A DNA stretch of 43,071 nucleotides from Candidatus Cloacimonadota bacterium (GTDB taxonomy: Bacteria; Cloacimonadota; Cloacimonadia; Cloacimonadales; Cloacimonadaceae), in the NCBI GenBank assembly GCA_020532215.1, contig JAJBBF010000103.1, forward strand, positions 1 through 43,071. Direction: 5' to 3'. Every line of letters begins with the position of its first letter. The stretch's first letter is position 1. The notes beneath the pieces are model-generated. The model had not been told where the DNA came from, did no database searches, and saw nothing but the letters and a program-made list of their open reading frames with translations. Made by a program: the position numbers and the translations under genes. Positions 15,577 through 22,568 of this stretch are shown in pieces.

Positions 15577-16755
15577 TCAGATCACTTTCAGTTCTTTGCC
15601 GATGGTGCGGAACTTATCCAGGGCGAAATCCAGCTGGGCGTTGCTGTGGGTGGCCATGAACGAACAGCGGATCAAACAGGAATTGGGCGGAACCGCCGGC
15701 GGGATCACGGGATTGATGAAAACCCCCTCCTCGCCGAGGCGTTTCCACATGTGGAAAGCGGTGTTCATGTCTCCCACGTGGAGCGGGACCACAGGGGTGC
15801 AGGACGTTCCGGTGTTGTAGCCCATGCCCTGGAACTCCTTCAGCATGTAGTGGGTGATCTCCCACAGGCGTTCGATCCGCTCGGGTTCTTCCTCCATGAT
15901 CTTGAGCGCGGCCAAAACGCTGGCCGTGGAAGCAGGAGGCAGTGAAGCGGAAAAGATCAGGGCACGGGATTTGTGTTTCAGATAGTGGATCACATCCTCA
16001 TCCGCGGCGATGAAACCGCCCACGGAAGCCAGTGATTTGCTGAAGGTACCCATGATGAGATCGGTCTTCGCGGTGAGCCCGAAATGCTCGGCGGCTCCGG
16101 CTCCCATTTTCCCCAAAACGCCAAGGGAATGGGCTTCATCCACCATCAGGTTGGCGCCGTATTGGGCGGCCAGTTTGCTGATCTCGGGCAGGTTGGCGAT
16201 ATCGCCTTCCATGGAAAAGATGCCATCCACGATGATCAGGCTGTTTTTTCCCTCTATCTTTTGCAGAACCCGTTCCAGGGAAGCCATGTCGTTGTGGTTG
16301 AAGCGCAGCATGGTGCCCAGGGAAAGCGCGCAGCCGTCAATGATGGAGGCGTGGTCAAATTTGTCCGTGATCATAAACTCGTCTTTACCGACCATCGCGG
16401 AGATGCAGCCCACATTGGCCTGGTAACCGGTGGGATATGCCAGCGCGGCTCCCTTGCCCACCAGGCGGGCGAGCTCTTCCTCCAGCTGGAGGTGGATATC
16501 CAGGGTGCCGTTCAGGAAACGGGATCCGGCACAACCGCTGCCGTATTTTTTCACCGCAGCGATGGATGCCTCTTTCACCTTGGGATGGATGGTGAGCCCC
16601 AAATAGCTGTTGGAACCCATCATCAGCATTTTCTGCCCGTTGCAGATCACTTCGGTATCCTGCTCGGAGGATATTTCCCTGAAATAGGGATAAAAACCCA
16701 TGGCCATGGCGCGCTTGGCGTCTTGGAAGGAATGACATTTGTCGATCAGACTCAT
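15577..16755 (-). CDS. Alpha-oxoamine synthase, serine palmitoyltransferase-like
   Basis: 392-aa PLP enzyme of the family that joins an amino acid to an acyl-CoA with loss of CO2. The PLP lysine is K240 in GTFSKSLASVGGF; other motifs are GSGCAGSRFLNGT, DKFDHASIIDG, IVDGIFSMEGDIANLP and MVDEAHSLGVLG. The blocks FYPYFREI near the N-terminus and EGVFINPVIPPAVPP with SFMATHS at the C-terminus match what I recall of bacterial serine palmitoyltransferases (Bacteroides type) better than KBL or BioF. That suggests the first step of sphingolipid synthesis. The alternative is glycine C-acetyltransferase. It lies 13 bp downstream of the permease gene and 54 bp ahead of pckA. Confidence 0.85.
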   Translation of the reverse strand: MSLIDKCHSFQDAKRAMAMGFYPYFREISSEQDTEVICNGQKMLMMGSNSYLGLTIHPKVKEASIAAVKKYGSGCAGSRFLNGTLDIHLQLEEELARLVGKGAALAYPTGYQANVGCISAMVGKDEFMITDKFDHASIIDGCALSLGTMLRFNHNDMASLERVLQKIEGKNSLIIVDGIFSMEGDIANLPEISKLAAQYGANLMVDEAHSLGVLGKMGAGAAEHFGLTAKTDLIMGTFSKSLASVGGFIAADEDVIHYLKHKSRALIFSASLPPASTASVLAALKIMEEEPERIERLWEITHYMLKEFQGMGYNTGTSCTPVVPLHVGDMNTAFHMWKRLGEEGVFINPVIPPAVPPNSCLIRCSFMATHSNAQLDFALDKFRTIGKELKVI

Positions 16756-16768
16756 TTATACCTCATAT

Positions 16769-17830
16769 TCAGATAATACGGAATTCTTTCAGGTTTTTCT
16801 GCAATGCCGAAAGCAGACTGAAGATCATATAGACCAAGGGAACGGAGATCAGCATCCAGATCACCCCGCCGAAATAGCTGCCGGCCAGAACCGTGAGAAT
16901 CACCAACAGCGGATGCATCTTCATGGTTTTCCCTATTATGGCCGGATAGACCATATAGTTGTCTACCTGCTGCACTAAGAACATGGCCAAGCCGGCCCAG
17001 ATGATATTCACCGGCGCCATGCCGCTGATCAGGATCACCAGAACGGCGATCAGGCCTCCCAGCCAGGGCCCGATATAGGGAATGATGTTGGTGAGGCCGG
17101 CAATGGCTCCGATCACGATCGCGTAGGGCACCCCCACGATGCTGAGCACGAAAGTGGACATAATGCCCACGGCCAGCATCTCCAGCAGGATGGCGCGGAT
17201 GTAATTGCCCACGTTCTCATCCACCTTTTTCAGCAGGATCAGGGTGATCTCGAAATACTTGTTTGGCACCAAACTCATCAGAGCCCGGCGGATGCGCTTT
17301 TTATCGCTGAGCAGGAAAAAACTGAAGATGGGCACCATCAGGACCATGGCCAGGGTGCCCAGGATGGGTTGATAGTTCGAGATCAGCAGCTGGGGAAACT
17401 CGCCGATCTTGTTCACGGCCGTTTCCAGAAAGCTGTCAAACCTGGCCAGCAGATGCATCTGGGGCACGGAATGATCCAGGTTTTCCACCAGTTCATGCAG
17501 TGACCTGATCACCGGAAGATCCACAATTAGCTGCAGCGGGGACTGGTCGGTCCGGCTGAGCAAAGCCAGAAATTGATTACCCTGTCTGATCAGCTCGGGA
17601 ACGTAGGTGGCGATCAGCCAGGTGAGCACTCCGGCGATGATAAAATAGAGGATCAGCACTCCCAGCCAGCGGGGAATCTTCTTATACTCCATCCAGGTGA
17701 TGGCGGGGTCCAGAAAATAAGCCAAAACCAGCGCTAGCAGCAGATAGATGAGCAGCGGGCTGTAAAAGACCAGCGCCAAAACGCAGGCCAGCAGGATGAT
17801 GAGAGTGAAGATCAGCCTGGTCCAGTTCAT
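16769..17830 (-). CDS. AI-2E family transporter/permease
   Basis: 353-aa inner-membrane protein with about eight hydrophobic helices: two N-terminal hairpins, a soluble loop (roughly residues 90-150), then a C-terminal block with the family pattern GAIAGLTNIIPYIGPWLGG and VQQVDNYMVYPAIIGKTMKMHPLLV. Members of this UPF0118/AI-2E exporter family transport varied solutes, including sodium/proton exchange, so the substrate is open. The ORF track starts at 17881, but ATG 17830 overlaps the stop of the upstream gene (ATGA) and gives a proper N-terminal helix. Confidence 0.9.
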   Translation of the reverse strand: MNWTRLIFTLIILLACVLALVFYSPLLIYLLLALVLAYFLDPAITWMEYKKIPRWLGVLILYFIIAGVLTWLIATYVPELIRQGNQFLALLSRTDQSPLQLIVDLPVIRSLHELVENLDHSVPQMHLLARFDSFLETAVNKIGEFPQLLISNYQPILGTLAMVLMVPIFSFFLLSDKKRIRRALMSLVPNKYFEITLILLKKVDENVGNYIRAILLEMLAVGIMSTFVLSIVGVPYAIVIGAIAGLTNIIPYIGPWLGGLIAVLVILISGMAPVNIIWAGLAMFLVQQVDNYMVYPAIIGKTMKMHPLLVILTVLAGSYFGGVIWMLISVPLVYMIFSLLSALQKNLKEFRII

Positions 17831-18303
17831 GATCTGTTCTGGCGGGAATGCTCCGCGATAAAGTCGCTGAGGAAACAGCAACAGGCTTTGAGCAGTTTGA
17901 CGCCGAGAGCGGGATCTTTGGCAATCAATTCCTGAAAATCCTTCTCGGACAACGCCCTGAGCTTTAGGTCAGTTCGGGCATTGGCGCTGTTGAGGCGTTT
18001 TTTTTCGCTGAACAGGTCCAACACCCCTACGAATTGGTGTTTCTTGAGCACGGTATTGCCATCCGCGGCCAGGATGGGGGTAAGTTCCATCTCACCGGAT
18101 TCGATGAAATAGATGACCTCAAGGGGGTAATTCGCTTCAAAGATGCTCTCCCCAGCCTTGAATTCCCGCTCGTGCAAAAAGCTCGCCATGATTTTTCGCT
18201 GGTGGGCGTTGAGCTCTTTGAAGAGGGAGTACTTCAGCAGGTCTTTGTGTAGATCGGGAGAGACGAACAGGCGTTTGAACCAAAGCAGAAATCTGGGAGC
18301 CAT
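17827..18303 (-). CDS. Cyclic-nucleotide-binding (cNMP) domain protein
   Basis: 158-aa protein with a single cupin-like cNMP-binding fold: SLFKELNAHQRKIMASFLHEREFKAGESIFEANYPLEVIYFIESGEMEL, then FVGVLDLFSEKKRLNSANARTD in the place of the phosphate-binding cassette. The canonical GE...RxA is not well preserved, so nucleotide binding is doubtful. There is no DNA-binding domain, so it is not a CRP-type regulator. ATG 18303 is chosen over 18318 because AAGGAGG lies between them. It is coupled by ATGA to the permease, which suggests a regulatory role for that transporter. Confidence 0.85.
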   Translation of the reverse strand: MAPRFLLWFKRLFVSPDLHKDLLKYSLFKELNAHQRKIMASFLHEREFKAGESIFEANYPLEVIYFIESGEMELTPILAADGNTVLKKHQFVGVLDLFSEKKRLNSANARTDLKLRALSEKDFQELIAKDPALGVKLLKACCCFLSDFIAEHSRQNRS

Positions 18304-18314
18304 TGCAACCTCCT

Positions 18315-18950
18315 TCATGTGCTTATCAGGGGTACGAAAGTGCAGCCGCCGTGCTGGCTGGTGCTGAAACCCTCGGCCGTGCGCGTAACTTTATTGAGGA
18401 TCTGATAGTATCCACTGCCCACCGGCACCACCATGATCCCATCCACAGCCAGCTGTTTTCTGACCCCGGCCGGTATGTCGGTTGCCGCGGCGCTGACGAT
18501 GATCTTGTTGAATTCCTTAAAGGGCGGATAGGCTTTTTGCCAACCTTGGGCGCCATCGCCAATGCGGAAATGGATGTTTTTGTAGGCCTGTTCTTTCAGC
18601 AAGCCCTGGGCTCTGAGGGAAAGAGGCTCCAAGCGCTCAATGGTGCAAACGGTTTGGGCCAGTTCGGCCAAAAGAGCGCTCTGATAGCCGCTGCCGGTGC
18701 CGATTTCCAAAACCGTGTCCGTATCCTTCAGTTCCAGATGCTCCAGCATGATGGCTATCATCAGAGGCTGGGAAATGGTTTGGCCCAGATCGATCGGCAA
18801 GGGCTGGTTGCGATAGGCGTAATCGCGGTATTGGGGCAAAACGTAGACCTCGCGGGGCACCTTGGCAAAAGCTGCCAAAACACGTTCGTCGGTGATCCCG
18901 GACCGGGCCAGATCCTGCACCAAAAGTGCCCGCTGATCAGCAAAACGCAT
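18315..18950 (-). CDS. pcm: Protein-L-isoaspartate O-methyltransferase
   Basis: Methylates isoaspartyl residues in aged proteins with S-adenosylmethionine. The 211-aa protein has VPREVYVLPQYRDYAYRNQPLPIDLGQTISQP and the SAM motif VLEIGTGSGYQSALLAEL, then IERLEPL and the later GDGAQGW block. The start is placed at ATG 18950, which shares one base with the surE stop (TGATG), rather than at 18992 inside surE. The surE-pcm pair is widely conserved. Confidence 0.95.
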   Translation of the reverse strand: MRFADQRALLVQDLARSGITDERVLAAFAKVPREVYVLPQYRDYAYRNQPLPIDLGQTISQPLMIAIMLEHLELKDTDTVLEIGTGSGYQSALLAELAQTVCTIERLEPLSLRAQGLLKEQAYKNIHFRIGDGAQGWQKAYPPFKEFNKIIVSAAATDIPAGVRKQLAVDGIMVVPVGSGYYQILNKVTRTAEGFSTSQHGGCTFVPLIST

Positions 18951-19723
18951 CAGCCATTCTCGAACTGGAGCAGAGAATTGGTCTCCAGCCATTCCAGGAT
19001 GCCGGGAAAAGCTTCACCATGGGTGAGGCTGATGCCCAGCGGAGTTATGGAAACGTAGTTTTCGGCGATTGCTTCGGCGTCGGTGCCTTTCTGTATCTCC
19101 CAATCGGGCAGATCCCCGCCGATCCGGTACACAAAGCCGTCTTCCAGTTCTTCCCGCAGCGTGATGAAATTGTAGTAGCGGCGGTGCCCGGTGCTGGTGA
19201 GCCGGATTCCCTGGATGGCTTCCGGCAACACATTGGGAAAGTTTATGTTCAGGATCCCGCGCTGAGGTATCAGGGTATCCACTCCCAGTTCCAGCAGTTT
19301 AACCATCCAGCCCGCAGCGGTGTCAAAATTTTGGTTCTGGTAGGAATTGATGGAAACCGCGATCGCCTTGTAACCGAAGAGGCTGGCTTCCAAAGCCGCG
19401 GCCACGGTTCCGGAGTAAAGTACGTCCTCACCCATGTTCTGCCCGGCGTTGATGCCGGAGATCACCAGGTCCGGTGTTTCTTGCAGGATCTTCTGGGTGG
19501 CCAGCACTACACAATCCACCGGGGTGCCGTCCACGCTGTATTCGTTGTCCTTCAGTACCTTCATCCGCAGGTCCCGGCGCAGGGTTATGGAGTGAGAAGC
19601 CGCGCTGCGTTCGCGGTCCGGTGCCACGATCGTTATCTCATGCCCGGCTGCTTGCAGATGCCTGGCCAGAGTCCTGATCCCGATGGCAAATACGCCATCA
19701 TCGTTGGTCAGCATTATCTTCAT
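18950..19723 (-). CDS. surE: 5'/3'-nucleotidase SurE
   Basis: Metal-dependent survival protein and nucleotidase for nucleoside 5'/3'-monophosphates. The 257-aa protein has the N-terminal metal site MLTNDDG, the APDRERSAASHSIT loop, VDGTPVDCV and the GINAGQNMGEDVLYSGTV motif. An AAGGAAA lies upstream of ATG 19723. Followed by pcm with a TGATG overlap. Confidence 0.96.
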   Translation of the reverse strand: MKIMLTNDDGVFAIGIRTLARHLQAAGHEITIVAPDRERSAASHSITLRRDLRMKVLKDNEYSVDGTPVDCVVLATQKILQETPDLVISGINAGQNMGEDVLYSGTVAAALEASLFGYKAIAVSINSYQNQNFDTAAGWMVKLLELGVDTLIPQRGILNINFPNVLPEAIQGIRLTSTGHRRYYNFITLREELEDGFVYRIGGDLPDWEIQKGTDAEAIAENYVSITPLGISLTHGEAFPGILEWLETNSLLQFENG

Positions 19724-19751
19724 GCTATGTTTCCTTATCCTCCTTCTTGCT

Positions 19752-20096
19752 CTAAGGGCGCATGTAAACCAGCACCACGATCAGGATGATCGCCGCCATG
19801 GCCAAAAAAACCCAATGCTCGGCCAAAAAAGTCCAGAGCGTGCGTCTGTGGCGCCGTTTTCTTCTTAATCCCCTGGAACCTTCAGAGGCAGTCTTTTTCA
19901 ATTTCAGCTTGAGTGCGGTCAAACCGCGGGCCTTGTTGTAGGCCTTCTCCGCTTCCGTTAGCCACTTGACTCTGCCATCACCCATCCGGTAAGGCTTGTA
20001 ACCCAGTTCCGCGTAGTGCTTTTTATGCACCTCGGGAACGTCGCCAATGCTTGCCGGATCCAGCTCCTCGACGATTTCGAAGCGTTTCTTGCTCAT
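19752..20096 (-). CDS. Small tail-anchored membrane protein of unknown function
   Basis: 114 aa. A charged N-terminal half (VKWLTEAEKAYNKARG, KLKLKKTASEGSRGLRRKRRHRR) is followed by a single C-terminal hydrophobic helix (VFLAMAAIILIVVLVYM). No signal peptide is seen. The topology predicts a cytoplasmic basic domain anchored by its tail. It is the first gene of the surE-pcm operon, 28 bp upstream of surE, with AAAGGA before its ATG. I recognise no family. Confidence 0.7.
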   Translation of the reverse strand: MSKKRFEIVEELDPASIGDVPEVHKKHYAELGYKPYRMGDGRVKWLTEAEKAYNKARGLTALKLKLKKTASEGSRGLRRKRRHRRTLWTFLAEHWVFLAMAAIILIVVLVYMRP

Positions 20097-20116
20097 AAGG
20101 TTTCCTTTGAAAAGTT

Positions 20117-20145
20117 ACTTAATTTGAGGTAAATAATTCTGTCAA
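20117..20145 (-). promoter_or_regulatory. Candidate promoter of the surE operon
   Basis: On the minus strand a perfect TTGACA (20145-20140) lies 17 bp ahead of TTAAGT (20122-20117), about 20 bp upstream of the first gene's ATG. The -10 box is weak. Confidence 0.4.
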
Positions 20146-20363
20146 GCACTATCTCGCCTGCGATAGTAAGCGGTTTCAGGCATTCCTGCCTTCTTTTGGC
20201 CAGAGTCAAAAACCCCATGGCCGTCTGCGCGAGCCGATCTTCCCGCCAGCGGTTTCAAGCCACATTATTGGAGACCTCGACCAATTCAAAAAAGAAATCT
20301 TGGGTTTGGGAGCAAAAATTGTATGCACTTAAGCAGAATTGCCTTTTATGGAGAAAACCTTGT

Positions 20364-22385
20364 ATGAATAAGATGCCCTGGCTGAGTGTGATGATTCTGA
20401 TGCTGGCTCTGCCTTTTTTCGCCCAGCTTGAAGCAGATCAAGCATTACCAACCGACCAATGGGGAGATTTTGGCCGTTTCACAGAAACACCCCCGCCAGC
20501 CGGGCCGGTTCGCCCCGTCGCAGAATTTGAACCTGCCTCTCACGTCCTGATCCGTTATCCGCTGGGCATTCCGCTCTCGCTGGTAGTTCAGCTTTCGAAC
20601 ACCGCTGATGTGATCTGCCTGGTGTCCTCCGCTTCCCAGCAAAACTCTGCTGCCAGCGCTTTCACCAACGCTGGAGTGAACATGGCCAGGGTATCCTTTC
20701 TAACTGCCGCCACAGATTCTTACTGGACCAGGGATTACGGGCCCTGGTTTATCTTCGACGGAAACGGCGATTATGGAGTGGTGGATTTCCGCTACAACCG
20801 GCCCCGGCCCAACGACAATCTCATTCCCCAGGTTTTCGCCAACCAGCTTGACCTGAATTACTGGGGCATGAACCTGTACCAGACTGGCGGCAATTATATG
20901 TGCGACGGGATCAATACCGCCGCCCAAACCACCATCGCCTACACCGAGAACGCTGGACTCAGCCAAGCCCAAGTTGATCAAAAAATGCAGGATTATCTGG
21001 GGATAGAGAACTACCATGTGTTGCCGGACCCCAACAACACCTATATCGACCACATCGACTGTTGGGGCAAGTTTTTGGCTCCGGACAAGGTTTTGATCCG
21101 CAGCGTGCAAAACTCCCACGCCCAGTACAACGCCATCGAACAGACCGCCGCCTACTTTGCCGGAACAAACTGTGCCTGGGGTTATCCCTACCGGGTTTAC
21201 CGGGTCAATACTCCCCAAAACCAACCTTACACCAATTCCCTGATCCTGAACAAGCGCGTCTTCGTGCCCATAATGAACAGCAGCTACGACGCGGCGGCCC
21301 TGCAGGCCTATCAGGACGCCATGCCGGGCTACGAGATCATCGGCGTGGCCAGTTCCGGATCCACCTCCTGGGAATCCACCGATGCCCTGCACTGCCGCAC
21401 CCACGAAATCCCGGACCAGGAGATGCTCCATATCAGCCATCTGCCCTATCACGGCGAATACGGCTACGATCCCGCCTGGGATTTCAATGCCAGCATCACC
21501 GCCCACAGCGGACAAGCGCTGATTGCAGATTCGGTCTATGTGGCCTACAGAGTGAATCAGGGCGCCTGGCAGACCGCGCTGCTGGCACATCTTGGCTCAA
21601 ATGGCTATGAGGCCACGCTTTCGGGTTTCGCTCCCGGCGATACCATCCGCTATTTCATCCACGCCGCCGATCAATCCGGACGCAGAACCGATCATCCCGT
21701 CTTCGCCGAGCTTGATCCCCACATCTTTGCCCTGGCCGCCGATACTGAGCCGCCCACGATCATACACGATCCACCCTCCTCCATAGCCAGCGGGGAACAC
21801 AGCTTTTCAGCCCTGATCACAGACAATATCCAGGTTGGCTCTGTTTATCTGCATTACAGGACCGACTCCGGCGAGACCACCTCCCTGCCCATGACGGCCG
21901 ATCCCGAAGCCCCGCCCAATTATTGGGCTGCGGATGTCGATCTGCAGTTCGAACCCGGCGCCCAGCTTTTCCATTACCAGATCGAAGCCCGCGACAACGC
22001 CAGCCCGCCCAACGCCGCCACCTACCCCTTCCCGGGCGAATGGCTGAACATCCCGATCGACCCGGTGAACATATCTGACGATAATATACTGCAACCAGAA
22101 TTATCAGCTTTGAATGCTTTTCCCAACCCCTGTCGAATCGGCCTATCCGGTTATCTGTCAATAGAATGCAAAACTGTGGTGAATTCTACACCCATGTTGA
22201 ATATTTTCAACAGCAAAGGTCAACTCGTTTTCCAGGAAACTAACCTCGGATTCCGTAAAGATGGGATCAAATACCTGTGGAACGGAATCGACCATCATGG
22301 ACACAAAGTGGCCTCCGGCGTTTATTTTCTGCGGTTGGATTGCGATGCCAAAGTACTGACCCGCAGGGTCTTAATACTGGATTAA
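20364..22385 (+). CDS. Secreted peptidylarginine/agmatine deiminase (PPAD-like) with T9SS sorting domain
   Basis: 673 aa counted from ATG 20364, which has GGAGAAA upstream and begins a good signal peptide (MNKMPWLSVMILMLALPFFAQ). The track's first 56 residues are unrelated. The catalytic domain carries WTRDYGPWF (D124), GGNYMCDG, HIDCWGKF (H230, D232) and ALHCRTHEIP (C344), plus RYNRPRPNDN near the substrate-binding arginines. The spacing of D/H/D/C (0/106/108/220) closely matches the Porphyromonas gingivalis peptidylarginine deiminase. The C-terminus has Ig-like modules and a sorting domain (FPNP, LNIFNSKGQLVF, WNGIDHHGHKVASGVYFLRL). It probably hydrolyses the guanidinium of arginine in extracellular peptides. 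Confidence 0.88.
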   Translation: MNKMPWLSVMILMLALPFFAQLEADQALPTDQWGDFGRFTETPPPAGPVRPVAEFEPASHVLIRYPLGIPLSLVVQLSNTADVICLVSSASQQNSAASAFTNAGVNMARVSFLTAATDSYWTRDYGPWFIFDGNGDYGVVDFRYNRPRPNDNLIPQVFANQLDLNYWGMNLYQTGGNYMCDGINTAAQTTIAYTENAGLSQAQVDQKMQDYLGIENYHVLPDPNNTYIDHIDCWGKFLAPDKVLIRSVQNSHAQYNAIEQTAAYFAGTNCAWGYPYRVYRVNTPQNQPYTNSLILNKRVFVPIMNSSYDAAALQAYQDAMPGYEIIGVASSGSTSWESTDALHCRTHEIPDQEMLHISHLPYHGEYGYDPAWDFNASITAHSGQALIADSVYVAYRVNQGAWQTALLAHLGSNGYEATLSGFAPGDTIRYFIHAADQSGRRTDHPVFAELDPHIFALAADTEPPTIIHDPPSSIASGEHSFSALITDNIQVGSVYLHYRTDSGETTSLPMTADPEAPPNYWAADVDLQFEPGAQLFHYQIEARDNASPPNAATYPFPGEWLNIPIDPVNISDDNILQPELSALNAFPNPCRIGLSGYLSIECKTVVNSTPMLNIFNSKGQLVFQETNLGFRKDGIKYLWNGIDHHGHKVASGVYFLRLDCDAKVLTRRVLILD

Positions 22386-22439
22386 GAGACTGTGGAAATA
22401 ATTCAACAGCAAAAAAACGAAAAAAACCAAAAAAAACTC

Positions 22440-22467
22440 TTGACAGATTATCCGGGATATCTATCTT
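22440..22467 (+). promoter_or_regulatory. Promoter candidate for the M14 carboxypeptidase gene
   Basis: TTGACA (22440-22445), a 16-bp spacer and TATCTT (22462-22467). It lies after a poly-A-rich stretch and before the hairpin at 22508. Confidence 0.6.
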
Positions 22468-22507
22468 CGGAATCAGCCTACAGACCCTACATAGAATGCC
22501 CTCCGAG

Positions 22508-22547
22508 CAGTGGGGATGCCGCCCGGCATTCCCCACTGTATTTTTTT
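22508..22547 (+). terminator. Hairpin-T terminator between promoter and carboxypeptidase gene
   Basis: A 14-bp stem with one bulged A (CAGTGGGGATGCCG against CGGCATTCCCCACTG) and a tiny loop is followed by TATTTTTTT. It lies upstream of the ATG at 22569 and downstream of the TTGACA/TATCTT promoter. It may stop transcription from the deiminase gene, or act as an attenuator on the carboxypeptidase leader. Confidence 0.8.
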
Positions 22548-22568
22548 ACGCCAACTTTGGGAGCTTAA

